Shown here piece after piece: positions 8,694-17,066 of a DNA stretch of 34,092 nucleotides. Position numbers and translations under genes: made by a program. This DNA is from Massilibacteroides sp. (GTDB lineage Bacteria; Bacteroidota; Bacteroidia; Bacteroidales; Tannerellaceae), in the NCBI GenBank assembly GCA_028708075.1, contig JAQVZS010000027.1:1-34092 (forward strand), read 5' to 3'. Under the pieces are notes generated by a model. The model was not told the DNA's origin, did no database searches, and saw nothing but the letters and a program-made list of their open reading frames with translations. Numbering within the stretch: position 1 is the first letter of the stretch; each line of letters starts with the position of its first letter.

Positions 8694-8770
8694 GCTGAAA
8701 ACCAACCAATTAGCACATCCCGATGGGAGCTGAAAAATGAGACGGCTTCCCGACAAGAAATTTTCGGAGT

Positions 8771-9772
8771 TTATTTTTCAACCTTTTCTACATTTCTAGC
8801 CGATACGTGATTTGCCTCTTTTCCTTTCTCTTTCTTCTTCCTAAAATTCTTTTTCTCATCGATGATATATTCAGGACGAGCTTTTACCTCATCAAACAGA
8901 ATACCGATATATTGCCCCAACACCCCAACAGTAAGCAATTGAACACCTCCGAAAAACGTAACGATCGTAATAATAGAAGTCCACCCGGTTTCGGCATTGC
9001 TGAAGCCGTATATTTTACCCAACGTAAACCAAACAGCTAATAATAGTCCGATAATAACAGCCAAAAAGCCAAGTCCAGCTGCCAGTTTCAATGGTTTTTT
9101 TGAAAAATAAAGCATCGCATTAGAAGCAAATTTCAACATTTTGCTCAGAGGATATTTCGTCGTTCCTGCCAGACGGGCTTCCCGTTCATAATAAAACGGC
9201 ACCTGTTTGAACCCGACCCAGCTGATCAATCCGCGGATATACTTCCCCCGTTCTTTGAAGCGATCAAATTCATCCATCACCTTACGATCAATCAAACGAA
9301 AATCTCCCGTGTCAAGTGGAAACTCCACCTCACTCATGTAATTCATGATGCGGTAAAACATTTTCGCGGAAAACTTTTTAAACACGCCTTCCCCTTCTCG
9401 GGACTTACGTACACAATACACCACATTGGCGTCTTCTCTATCCCTCAAAGTCAGCATTTCAGGAATGAGTTCGGGTGGATCCTGCATATCGGCATCGATA
9501 ATCACGGCCAGATCCGCATCACAATGATTTACGCCTGCCGTCACTGCCGGCTGGTGTCCGAAATTCCGGGAAAAATGAAGCACTTTCACAGAAGGATCAG
9601 AATCTGCAATTTCATCTAACAAAGCACGAGTTCTATCTTTACTCCCATCATTAATATAAATAATTTCAGCCGGATTCTCTAATAATGAAATGACTTGTTT
9701 GGTCCGTCTGTACGATTCCACTATAACTTCCTCTTCATTATAGCAAGGAACGATAACCGCTATTTTTTTCAT
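8771..9772 (-). CDS. Membrane-anchored family 2 glycosyltransferase (GtrB/DPM1-like)
   Basis: This 333-aa protein starts with a GT2 GT-A domain: VPCYNEEE near residues 8-15, INDGSKDRT at 40-48 and the nucleotide-sugar/metal motif DADMQDPPE at 93-101. After residue 225 are two strong membrane segments (around LAAGLGFLAVIIGLLLAVWF and ITIVTFFGGVQLLTVGVLG), then a basic Lys-rich tail. This is the layout of bactoprenol-phosphate glucosyltransferases (GtrB) and polyisoprenyl-phosphate mannosyl/glucosyltransferases, which load a sugar onto undecaprenyl phosphate on the inner side of the membrane. It lies 8 bp after a GtrA-family gene, which supports a lipid-linked-sugar role. The sugar and final acceptor are unknown. 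Confidence 0.88.
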   Translation of the reverse strand: MKKIAVIVPCYNEEEVIVESYRRTKQVISLLENPAEIIYINDGSKDRTRALLDEIADSDPSVKVLHFSRNFGHQPAVTAGVNHCDADLAVIIDADMQDPPELIPEMLTLRDREDANVVYCVRKSREGEGVFKKFSAKMFYRIMNYMSEVEFPLDTGDFRLIDRKVMDEFDRFKERGKYIRGLISWVGFKQVPFYYEREARLAGTTKYPLSKMLKFASNAMLYFSKKPLKLAAGLGFLAVIIGLLLAVWFTLGKIYGFSNAETGWTSIITIVTFFGGVQLLTVGVLGQYIGILFDEVKARPEYIIDEKKNFRKKKEKGKEANHVSARNVEKVEK

Positions 9773-9780
9773 TCGGTATC

Positions 9781-10158
9781 CTACGATTTAAAGGTATAGA
9801 ACTTATTCATTATAAAATTGACTATCGTATAAAAAGCCATTGCAATAAGTTGATTATAATACGGATCGATCGTCAGTTTTTTATTGAGATAAAGCAATAG
9901 CCCCAACTGCAACAAATAACAGACGGCGAAAACAACGCCGAAACGATAAGCACTGGAATACCAACTGGCTTTACTTTGAAAAGTCCATTGCTTGTTCCAT
10001 ACAAAACTATTAATCAAACCAAAAATATATCCTGTTATATTCGACGCCACGTCCGACACTCCGAACACCTTCATCATCACCCAAATGACAATAGCCGTTA
10101 TCAATGTGTTTAACACACCTACAAGACCGTATCTAATCGCTTGTCTGATTATCTCCAT
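9781..10158 (-). CDS. GtrA-family membrane protein (putative lipid-linked sugar flippase)
   Basis: This small, very hydrophobic 125-aa protein has four predicted membrane helices, as in the GtrA family. Characteristic blocks are RYGLVGVLNTLITAIV at the start, ITGYIFGLINSFVWNKQWTF in the middle and FYTIVNFIMNKFYTFK at the end. GtrA proteins are thought to flip undecaprenyl-phosphate-linked sugars to the periplasm. The gene starts inside the 3' end of the upstream gene (26-bp overlap) and is followed by the GtrB-like glycosyltransferase, the classical gtrA-gtrB order. No third, serotype-specific transferase gene is visible next to them. Confidence 0.88.
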   Translation of the reverse strand: MEIIRQAIRYGLVGVLNTLITAIVIWVMMKVFGVSDVASNITGYIFGLINSFVWNKQWTFQSKASWYSSAYRFGVVFAVCYLLQLGLLLYLNKKLTIDPYYNQLIAMAFYTIVNFIMNKFYTFKS

Positions 10159-10885
10159 TCTTCTTTTTTAATAATTCGCGTACTTCTTCTTCCGTCAGTT
10201 CTTTAACATTCGTAATCGTATAAGAATCATACAAAAAATTTCCATAAAGGTTACATTCGTTTATAATCTTGTCCAGCAAGTTTTTGATGTTCAACCTAAC
10301 AGGAACAAGAACCACTATTTCCACAAAAATATCATGTACCGTCAAACGTTCCATTTCGCACTCTTCGTGTTCAAAATTATAGGGGAACTCCCGTTCTATA
10401 ATTTGGCGTTGATATGCTTCAAAAGGGACGTTTTTCCTTGCGGGAAACATCATATAAAAACGCAACTTTTCTCCTCGACCTCCCAAACCAGTAGAAATAT
10501 ACACCTGTTTTTCTTCCGACAACTCCGATTCTAACGAAATACGGCTTTCCATCAAAGCCATATAGGCCCAATCCGTCACATCTTCGGAAGAATGATTCAC
10601 ATATTTTTCCAAAGCTCTGTAAGCCCTCACCTGATGTGAAGCAGCCAAAGACGAAAGCACATAACGTTTATATTCAGTACTGGTCTCTTCATCGTTCAAT
10701 GTTTCCACAAACGTATCATATTCTATATCAGTCAACTCTCCGCGTTCTTTCCTGATCCGTTCCGAATATTTAAAATATTCCATTTGTAATTCAACCGGCA
10801 CTCGTTGTTCCAAAATATGGAAACGACCATCGATTTTACTGAAAGAGTCACGGAATTTTGAGAAAATATCTTCTTTATCTTTCAT
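10133..10885 (-). CDS. Conserved-looking hypothetical protein, first gene of the gtrA-GT2 operon
   Basis: I do not recognise this 250-aa protein. It has no signal peptide and no clear membrane helix, so it should be cytoplasmic. Residues 1 to about 125 are charged and helical, with a pattern that could be HEAT-like (VLSSLAASHQVRAYRALEKYV, then DWAYMALMESRISLESEL). Residues 130-230 look like an alpha/beta domain with the glycine-rich ISTGLGGRGEKLRFYMMFP and the strand-rich VHDIFVEIVVLVPVRLNI. The tail is Lys/Asp-rich. It overlaps gtrA by 26 bp, so translation is probably coupled and a role linked to the lipid-sugar pair is possible. A TAACTTTG -7 box lies 46 bp upstream. Coding status is strong; function is open. 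Confidence 0.72.
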   Translation of the reverse strand: MKDKEDIFSKFRDSFSKIDGRFHILEQRVPVELQMEYFKYSERIRKERGELTDIEYDTFVETLNDEETSTEYKRYVLSSLAASHQVRAYRALEKYVNHSSEDVTDWAYMALMESRISLESELSEEKQVYISTGLGGRGEKLRFYMMFPARKNVPFEAYQRQIIEREFPYNFEHEECEMERLTVHDIFVEIVVLVPVRLNIKNLLDKIINECNLYGNFLYDSYTITNVKELTEEEVRELLKKKNGDNQTSD

Positions 10886-10931
10886 AACCCTTTGTTTTAA
10901 ATTTATACCAATATAACCATCAGCACTCGAG

Positions 10932-10939
10932 CAAAGTTA
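10932..10939 (-). promoter_or_regulatory. -7 box for the hypothetical-gtrA-GT2 operon
   Basis: The minus strand reads TAACTTTG, matching TAnnTTTG, 46 bp before the ATG at 10885. No well-placed TTTG -33 element is seen. Confidence 0.4.
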
Positions 10940-11047
10940 AATATTTTTCAGAACAATAAAACTTAGATCCCGTGAAAAGAAACTGAATCAGCCGATCATT
11001 ATTGTTAATAGGCCATAAAAGAATAAGGAGAATACTTCTTTTTTACC

Positions 11048-11055
11048 TATTTTTG
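11048..11055 (+). promoter_or_regulatory. -7 box for the DUF3078-like gene
   Basis: TATTTTTG matches TAnnTTTG and lies 32 bp before the ATG at 11088. The intergenic space 10886-11087 thus holds two divergent promoters and nothing else that I can support. Confidence 0.45.
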
Positions 11056-11087
11056 TAACAAACATAGATGTTAAGATAAAGATAGTT

Positions 11088-12647
11088 ATGAAGGCAAAAA
11101 AGCTCTATTTTGGATTTGTATTCTTCCTGACGCTGATTTCCTCTTTACAAGCAAAAGAACAGAATAATAAAATTCTGGGTAATAGTTTGATGCTCAAATC
11201 AAACTCTCTTACCCAACCGCAGGACAGTACGATAATATTTACGGTAGACAGTCTCGAGTTAAACCGCATCGCCGGTATCAGATCTGTTTTCGAAAAACAA
11301 AACAGCACGTACAGTACGCCGCAAACCCCGAGCGAAAATCTGCTCCGTTTCCTAAAAAAAGACGAATTAACACTTTCGAACGAAGCGTTATATTGGGCAC
11401 GACTCATCCGGGATGCATCCTATTATTTCGACAAACAGGTAACTTTCCGCGATACAATGATCGTTGACCCAATCTATCTCCCCATTATATTCAAAGGGCA
11501 CCCATTTACTGACAAGACGTTGACTTTCTATTCCATGGATTTTACCAAACCTAAATTAAAAAAAACGGAATTAATCGCATTCGAACCTATTTTTAAAGAT
11601 TATCTGAAACGCCAAAAAAGCAGCGAACTAGCAGTTCGTTATGTAGAGGAACATCATCCTTCCTACATTCGCTATTCAATGAGAGACATGCCTAAAGAAC
11701 TGATCAAGACCAATGTGATTAAGAAAAACTCTCTTGAAGACTTACAACTCAAAGTTGAAAACGATGTAGATTTCAGCGACGTGACTCCAACCAAGTTTAT
11801 TCCGGAAAGGCGATATTGGACATCCGGATTCGAAAGTGCCATTCAATTTTCGCAAAATTATATTTCACCGAACTGGCATAAAGGAGGAAGCAGCAACCTG
11901 AATTTATTCACCAAAAATGTGTTGAGTTATAATTACGCAAAAGACAAAGTGAAGGTAGACAACCAAATCGAATACAAGACAAGTATCTATACCGCACCGA
12001 AAGATACGATTCATTCGTATAAAATCAGCGATGATGTTCTCCGGTTACATAATAACGTAGGTTACCAAGCTTTCAACAAATGGAGTTATACCTTCGACAC
12101 GGAAATTAAGACACAATTGTTTCAAAACTATAAAGAAAACACGGAACAAAAGCAAGCGGCCATTCTCGCTCCTGTCACAGTCACATTCGGTGTCGGTATG
12201 AAATACGACTTGACGCGTAGTTACAAAGAAGACAAACACAAAAAATTAGTCATGGCCGTCAATTTGGCTCCACTGTCTCTTAAATATATGTATAGTGTAT
12301 TGAAAGACCCAAAAGAAATAGACTTAGGGAGACACGGCTTCGTATTGGATGAAGAAACCGGCATGTACGATAATTCTTTCGCCGAATTCGGTTCCAGTGT
12401 CGACGCACAGCTGACGTTCAACTTTAACCGAAATGTCACGTGGCAATCGAGACTAAATTACTTTACCTCTTATAAGAATATTAAAATGGAATACGAAAAT
12501 ACGTTGACAATGGCTATCAATCGTTTCTTCTCGACTCGGATTTATTTGAATCTACGTTACGACGATTCTGTTCAAAAAAATGAAGATTTTGACTCCTATT
12601 TCCAAATAAATGAGTTGTTAAGTTTCGGGTTTAATTACAAATGGTAA
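11088..12647 (+). CDS. Secreted beta-rich protein, DUF3078-like, probable outer-membrane protein
   Basis: This 519-aa protein begins with a clear signal peptide (MKAKKLYFGFVFFLTLISSLQA). Residues 30-230 are a mixed region with no known motif. From about residue 240 the sequence becomes a run of amphipathic strands (for example TKNVLSYNYAKDKVKVDNQIEYKTS and WSYTFDTEIKTQLFQNY) and ends in FGFNYKW with a terminal aromatic residue, as in outer-membrane barrels. The SQNYISPNWHKGGSSNLNLF block resembles the start of the DUF3078 domain common in Bacteroidetes; this link is from memory. It has its own promoter and is a single gene between two operons. Role unknown. Confidence 0.75.
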   Translation: MKAKKLYFGFVFFLTLISSLQAKEQNNKILGNSLMLKSNSLTQPQDSTIIFTVDSLELNRIAGIRSVFEKQNSTYSTPQTPSENLLRFLKKDELTLSNEALYWARLIRDASYYFDKQVTFRDTMIVDPIYLPIIFKGHPFTDKTLTFYSMDFTKPKLKKTELIAFEPIFKDYLKRQKSSELAVRYVEEHHPSYIRYSMRDMPKELIKTNVIKKNSLEDLQLKVENDVDFSDVTPTKFIPERRYWTSGFESAIQFSQNYISPNWHKGGSSNLNLFTKNVLSYNYAKDKVKVDNQIEYKTSIYTAPKDTIHSYKISDDVLRLHNNVGYQAFNKWSYTFDTEIKTQLFQNYKENTEQKQAAILAPVTVTFGVGMKYDLTRSYKEDKHKKLVMAVNLAPLSLKYMYSVLKDPKEIDLGRHGFVLDEETGMYDNSFAEFGSSVDAQLTFNFNRNVTWQSRLNYFTSYKNIKMEYENTLTMAINRFFSTRIYLNLRYDDSVQKNEDFDSYFQINELLSFGFNYKW

Positions 12648-12661
12648 GTATGTTACTTACC
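12643..12661. terminator. Small hairpin at the 3' end of the DUF3078-like gene
   Basis: An 8-bp perfect inverted repeat (12643-12650 with 12654-12661, 3-base loop) covers the stop codon region. There is no T-run after it, so terminator function is weakly supported. Confidence 0.3.
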
Positions 12662-12708
12662 CTGTATAATAAACTTTGTTAATCGTATATATTATCCCAA
12701 ATAATCGT

Positions 12709-12716
12709 TACTTTTG
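12709..12716 (+). promoter_or_regulatory. -7 box for the rseC-rnf operon
   Basis: TACTTTTG matches TAnnTTTG and lies 30 bp before the ATG at 12747. A TTTG at 12675-12678 is too far upstream (30 bp) to be a normal -33 element. Confidence 0.45.
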
Positions 12717-12746
12717 CCCTGATTTTGCAATGTGGAGTTTACAAAC

Positions 12747-13163
12747 ATGAGCGATACGATATATCATACAGGAATTATAGAACGCATTGACCGGGATAAA
12801 GTCTATGTAAAAATTATACAGCAATCGGCGTGCGCAGGTTGCCATGCGAAATCCATGTGTGGCATGTCGGAATGCAAAAACCTGATTGTGGAAATAGAAG
12901 GAAATTACGATTCTTTCAAGGTAAACGAATCTGTCGAAATCGAAGGACAAAGTTCGTTAGGCTATCAGGCTGTTTTTTATGCTTTTGTCCTTCCATTGCT
13001 TTTAGTATTAGGCACAGTTATTTTTTTTATAGAAACTAACCGGAGTGAACTAGTCAGTGCTTTCGCAGGCATTGCGGTTTTACCTGTTTATTATATCGTG
13101 TTATACTTTTTTAGAGACAAATTTAAAAAGAAGTTTGTCTTTGCCATGAAGAAACTTAATTGA
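12747..13163 (+). CDS. rseC: RseC/MucC-family protein, first gene of the Rnf operon
   Basis: This 138-aa protein belongs to the RseC family (SoxR-reducing system). The N-terminal part has four cysteines in CAGCHAKSMCGMSEC (Cys29, 32, 38 and 43), suited to bind an iron-sulfur cluster or metal. Two membrane helices follow (around AVFYAFVLPLLLVLGTVIFFI and LVSAFAGIAVLPVYYIVLYFF) and a basic tail ends the protein. A longer frame can start with GTG at 12732, but ATG 12747 gives the usual N-terminus and has a GGAG sequence 9 bp upstream. It lies 7 bp before rnfB, an arrangement usual in Bacteroidetes, and probably helps Rnf assembly or electron transfer to a redox regulator; this role is inferred. 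Confidence 0.87.
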   Translation: MSDTIYHTGIIERIDRDKVYVKIIQQSACAGCHAKSMCGMSECKNLIVEIEGNYDSFKVNESVEIEGQSSLGYQAVFYAFVLPLLLVLGTVIFFIETNRSELVSAFAGIAVLPVYYIVLYFFRDKFKKKFVFAMKKLN

Positions 13164-13170
13164 TTATACT

Positions 13171-14064
13171 ATGATTTTAATCGCCATTATCTCGTTAGGA
13201 GGAATTGGTGCCGTAGGAGCCATTCTTCTATACGCTACATCTAAAAAATTCGAAATTCACGAAGATCCCCGTATTGCCCGGGTACAAGAAGTACTACCCG
13301 GAGCAAACTGTGGTGGTTGCGGATTCCCGGGTTGTTCGGGATTTGCCAACGCCTGTGTTAACGCGGAAAACTTAGACAATTTGCTCTGTCCGGTCGGAGG
13401 TTCGGCCGTTATGGAAAAAGTAGCAATCATTTTAGAAAAAGAAGCTTCTAAAACAGATCCGACAGTAGCCGTCGTACGCTGTAACGGGACTTGCGAAGCA
13501 CGCCCTAAAACGAATCAGTATAACGGTGTTTCAAGTTGTGCCATTGCCTCCATGCTTTACGGAGGAGAAACGGGATGTTCGTATGGTTGTTTAGGATTTG
13601 GAGATTGCGAAGCCGCCTGCGACTTCGATGCCATACATATTAATCCGGAGACTAGACTTCCGGAAGTAATCGAAGATAAATGCACGTCTTGCGGAGCTTG
13701 TGTAAAAGCATGTCCGAAAAACATCATTGAATTAAGAAAAAAAGGTCCGAAATCCAGACGTATATTCGTAAGCTGCGTAAATAAAGAAAAAGGCGGCGTA
13801 GCGCGTAAAGCCTGTACAAATGCTTGTATCGGTTGTGGCAAATGCGAAAAGGAATGTGCTTTCGGTGCAATTACCATTGAAAACAATTTAGCGTATATTG
13901 ATCCGGTCAAATGCCGCCTCTGCCGAAAATGTGTCGTAGTCTGTCCAACGATGGCCATCCACGAGCTCAACTTCCCCCCACGCAAGGAGAAAGACACAGA
14001 ACCAGCCGTAAAGCCACAAAAAAAGCCGGAACCAATTGAAACAACAACACCAGAAAACAAATAA
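13171..14064 (+). CDS. rnfB: Electron transport complex subunit RnfB (ferredoxin-type)
   Basis: This 297-aa protein is the iron-sulfur entry subunit of the Rnf complex (ferredoxin:NAD+ oxidoreductase, ion-pumping). Residues 1-22 form a membrane anchor. The 4Fe-4S domain CGGCGFPGC (Cys47, 50, 55) with a fourth Cys in LLCPVGG follows. Further 4Fe-4S motifs are CTSCGACVKACPK, CIGCGKCEKECAF and CRLCRKCVVVCPT, plus additional cysteines around YGCLGFGDCEAACDF. The C-terminus is a Pro/Glu/Lys-rich tail. This is the long RnfB form of Bacteroidetes and Clostridia. It is 7 bp after rseC and 26 bp before rnfC. Confidence 0.95.
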   Translation: MILIAIISLGGIGAVGAILLYATSKKFEIHEDPRIARVQEVLPGANCGGCGFPGCSGFANACVNAENLDNLLCPVGGSAVMEKVAIILEKEASKTDPTVAVVRCNGTCEARPKTNQYNGVSSCAIASMLYGGETGCSYGCLGFGDCEAACDFDAIHINPETRLPEVIEDKCTSCGACVKACPKNIIELRKKGPKSRRIFVSCVNKEKGGVARKACTNACIGCGKCEKECAFGAITIENNLAYIDPVKCRLCRKCVVVCPTMAIHELNFPPRKEKDTEPAVKPQKKPEPIETTTPENK

Positions 14065-14090
14065 AAACAACACAAATAAAACCGAATAGC

Positions 14091-15422
14091 ATGTTAAGGA
14101 CATTTAGAATCGGAGGTATACACCCCCCCGAAAACAAGTTGTCTGCCAGGAAAAAGATCGTCCGACTTCCTATTCCGAAACAGGTTATCATACCTTTAAG
14201 CCAACACATCGGAGCACCGGCACAGGCAATTGTAAAAAAGGGAGATCTCGTTAAAGCAGGTACTCTGATTGCCAAAGCCGGAGGATTCGTGTCGGCCAAT
14301 ATTCATTCTTCTGTATCCGGGAAAATAAACAAAGTAGATACAACAATCGACGCAAGTGGATATAAACGCGCAGCCATATTTATCGATGTTGATGGCGATG
14401 AATGGGAAGAATCGATCGACCGAAGTGACGAACTCATCAAAGACTGTTTTTTATCTGCCAAGGAAATCATAGACAAAATAGCCGCCGCTGGAATCGTCGG
14501 TTTAGGCGGAGCCACTTTTCCTACCCAAGTAAAACTAACGCCACCACCGGGCAACAAAGCGGAAATATTGATTATCAACGCCGTAGAATGCGAACCCTAC
14601 TTGACTTCCGACCACATCCTCATGCTGGAAAAGGGAAAAGAAATCTTAGTGGGAGTTACATTGCTCATGAAAGCAATCGACGTAAAGAAGGCCGTTATCG
14701 GAATTGAAAACAACAAACCGGACGCAATCAAACAAATGCAAACTTTAGCCGCCTCTTTCCCAGGAATCGAAATTATGCCATTGAAGGTACAATATCCGCA
14801 AGGTGGCGAAAAACAGTTGATCGATGCCGTTATCCGTAAACAAGTTAAAAGCGGTGCATTACCGATTTCTGCAGGTACCGTCGTTCAAAATGTAGGAACG
14901 GCATTCGCAGTCTATGAAGCGGTTCAAAAAAACAAACCGTTGTTTGAGCGGATCGTTACTGTAACGGGGAAGCAACTTGCGAATCCTTCGAATTTTCTTG
15001 TTCGAGTCGGGACACCAATCAAAGAATTGATTGAAGCGGCAGGCGGAGTTCCGGAGAACACCGGAAAGATCATTGGTGGCGGTCCGATGATGGGGAAAGC
15101 GCTAATCAACGCGGATGTTCCAATGAGCAAAGGTAGTTCGGGTATCTTACTGTTAACGAAAGAAGAATCCATTCGGAAGCCGGTACAGAACTGTATCCGA
15201 TGTGCGAAATGTGTTAACGTTTGTCCGATGGGCTTAAATCCGACGTTGTTAATGAACGCGACGGAATTTCAGAACTGGGATTTGGCCGAAGCCAATTATA
15301 TTGTCGACTGTATTGAGTGTGGTTCATGCAGTTATACCTGTCCGGCAAACCGTCCGCTTTTGGATTATATTCGTCTGGGCAAAGGAAAAGTTACGGGAAT
15401 CATTCGTGCCAGAAAGTCATAA
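14091..15422 (+). CDS. rnfC: Electron transport complex subunit RnfC
   Basis: This 443-aa peripheral subunit binds NADH/FMN and carries two 4Fe-4S clusters. The N-terminal barrel-sandwich part starts with TFRIGGIHPPENK. The nucleotide-binding part has GIVGLGGATFPTQVK, the acidic NAVECEPYLTSDH and the SLBB-like region further on. The clusters are coordinated by CIRCAKCVNVCPMGLNP and CIECGSCSYTCPANRP near the C-terminus. Length is usual for short RnfC without the alanine-rich tail of enterobacteria. In the complex it passes electrons between NAD and the membrane-bound subunits. rnfD starts 11 bp after it. Confidence 0.96.
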   Translation: MLRTFRIGGIHPPENKLSARKKIVRLPIPKQVIIPLSQHIGAPAQAIVKKGDLVKAGTLIAKAGGFVSANIHSSVSGKINKVDTTIDASGYKRAAIFIDVDGDEWEESIDRSDELIKDCFLSAKEIIDKIAAAGIVGLGGATFPTQVKLTPPPGNKAEILIINAVECEPYLTSDHILMLEKGKEILVGVTLLMKAIDVKKAVIGIENNKPDAIKQMQTLAASFPGIEIMPLKVQYPQGGEKQLIDAVIRKQVKSGALPISAGTVVQNVGTAFAVYEAVQKNKPLFERIVTVTGKQLANPSNFLVRVGTPIKELIEAAGGVPENTGKIIGGGPMMGKALINADVPMSKGSSGILLLTKEESIRKPVQNCIRCAKCVNVCPMGLNPTLLMNATEFQNWDLAEANYIVDCIECGSCSYTCPANRPLLDYIRLGKGKVTGIIRARKS

Positions 15423-15433
15423 AAGGAATCATC

Positions 15434-16393
15434 ATGGAAAATAATTTAATTATATCTCCGTCTCCGCATATACATAGCGGGGACACTGTCAGTAAAAACA
15501 TGTACGGCGTGCTGATAGCCCTTTTACCGGCTCTTTTGGTTTCGCTTTATTATTTTGGATTAGGTGCGCTGATCGTGACAGCAGTCTCGATCGCGTCTTG
15601 TATACTGTTCGAATACCTGATCCAAAAAATCTTGTTCAAACAGCAGCCTTCTATTTCGGATGGGTCAGCCATTCTTACCGGATTGTTGCTGGCTTTTAAC
15701 CTGCCGTCCAATCTTCCGGTTTGGATTATCATTATCGGCGCTTTGGCGGCAATAGGTATAGGAAAAATGTCTTTTGGGGGATTAGGAAACAATATTTTCA
15801 ACCCGGCATTAGTTGGACGTGTCTTTCTGTTGATCTCCTTCCCGGCGCAAATGACGACTTGGCCTATTCCTGGCAATTTACCGATGACCTATACAGACGG
15901 ACAAACAGGAGCGACTGTTCTTTCATTGTTGAATGAAGGAGTTAAAAACCTGCCTTCCTACACAGATATGTTTTTAGGGAAAATGGGAGGAAGTCTGGGA
16001 GAAGTCAGTGCAGTTGCGTTGTTGATCGGTTTTGTATTCCTCCTGATTCGAAAGATTATCACCTGGCATATTCCCGTTTCTATCATTGTCACAACCTTTT
16101 TATTTACCGGCATCATGCATTGGGTAAATCCGACGGAATACGCTCATCCGCTGGTTCATGTTTTATCCGGAGGACTATTGCTCGGCGCTATTTTTATGGC
16201 AACTGATTACGTTACTTCGCCAATGAGTAAAAACGGAATGGTTGTTTTTGGAATCGGGATCGGACTATTGACTTCGGTTATACGCCTATTCGGGGCATAT
16301 CCTGAAGGAATGTCGTTCGCCATTCTGATTATGAACGCCCTGACTCCATTAATCAACATATACTTCAAACCCAAACATTTCGGAGGGAAATAA
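15434..16393 (+). CDS. rnfD: Electron transport complex subunit RnfD
   Basis: This 319-aa integral membrane subunit has eight or more hydrophobic helices and covalently bound FMN. The flavin attachment motif is DGQTGATVLS near residues 155-164, where the Thr of TGAT carries FMN. The start is set at ATG 15434 (MENNLIISPSPHIHSG), because PSPH near the N-terminus is a standard RnfD/NqrB feature. The open frame extends upstream to 15317 inside rnfC, which would give a 39-residue extension unlike the family. rnfG follows after 1 bp. Confidence 0.95.
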   Translation: MENNLIISPSPHIHSGDTVSKNMYGVLIALLPALLVSLYYFGLGALIVTAVSIASCILFEYLIQKILFKQQPSISDGSAILTGLLLAFNLPSNLPVWIIIIGALAAIGIGKMSFGGLGNNIFNPALVGRVFLLISFPAQMTTWPIPGNLPMTYTDGQTGATVLSLLNEGVKNLPSYTDMFLGKMGGSLGEVSAVALLIGFVFLLIRKIITWHIPVSIIVTTFLFTGIMHWVNPTEYAHPLVHVLSGGLLLGAIFMATDYVTSPMSKNGMVVFGIGIGLLTSVIRLFGAYPEGMSFAILIMNALTPLINIYFKPKHFGGK

Positions 16394-16394
16394 A

Positions 16395-17048
16395 ATGGCA
16401 AAATTAAAGTCTACTCTACCTAACATGTTTTTGTCTCTTACACTGATTTGTATCATCACCAGCGGATTATTGGCAGCAACCTATAAATATACTTCCGGGC
16501 CTATTGCCGAAACGGAAGCTTTAGCTCTTAAAAAAGCGGTTCAGGAAGTTTCGCCTGAGTTCGACAACGATCCGATAAAGGATTCATTCAAAGTAGAAAC
16601 GCCCGACGGATACGAGCTGTTGATTTATCCGGCAGTAAAAGACGGGCAAAATGTAGGTGCAGCCGTAGAAAGCAGCACGAAACACGGATTCAACGGATTG
16701 ATCCGGCTGATTGTCGGGTTCGATGCGGAAGGTAAAATAAGGAACTACTCCATCCTGCAACATTCCGAAACGCCCGGGTTAGGAGCAAAAATGGGACAAT
16801 GGTTTAAAACGGACAAAAACAAACAAAGCATCATCGGACGTTCGCTGGCAAACGGAAATCTGTCGGTTTCAAAAGATGGAGGCGACGTTGACGCAATCAC
16901 AGCGTCCACAATTACCAGCCGTGCTTTTTTGGAAGCCATCAATCGCGCATACAATGCATACGCAGGTATCGACGCGTCAACCGGAGCTACTCCACAAAAA
17001 GATAAAGAAGAGAGTTCAGAACAACCTGAAAACAAATCAAAGGATTAA
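16395..17048 (+). CDS. rnfG: Electron transport complex subunit RnfG
   Basis: This 217-aa protein has one N-terminal membrane helix (MFLSLTLICIITSGLLAATY) and a periplasmic FMN-binding domain. GFDAEGKIRNYSILQHSETPGLGAKM is the conserved core, and the flavin attachment site is DAITASTITSRAF. The usual (S/T)GAT is here TAST, keeping the flavin-bearing Thr. The C-terminal tail after residue 195 is polar and variable. In most Bacteroidetes operons I know of, rnfE comes next; here the next gene is rnfA after only 18 bp. Confidence 0.93.
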   Translation: MAKLKSTLPNMFLSLTLICIITSGLLAATYKYTSGPIAETEALALKKAVQEVSPEFDNDPIKDSFKVETPDGYELLIYPAVKDGQNVGAAVESSTKHGFNGLIRLIVGFDAEGKIRNYSILQHSETPGLGAKMGQWFKTDKNKQSIIGRSLANGNLSVSKDGGDVDAITASTITSRAFLEAINRAYNAYAGIDASTGATPQKDKEESSEQPENKSKD

Positions 17049-17066
17049 CGCTAAAAAACGGAAATT

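Noticed and set aside
8416-8733. 105-aa frame running from msrA into the repeat array
   Set aside because: It is a shadow of msrA followed by translated T/A-rich repeats; not a gene.
13557-14075. 172-aa antisense frame across rnfB
   Set aside because: It is a shadow of the conserved rnfB gene and has no signal of its own.
15317-15433. Upstream extension of rnfD inside rnfC
   Set aside because: The extra 39 residues are an out-of-frame reading of rnfC cysteine-rich coding sequence; the family start is at 15434.
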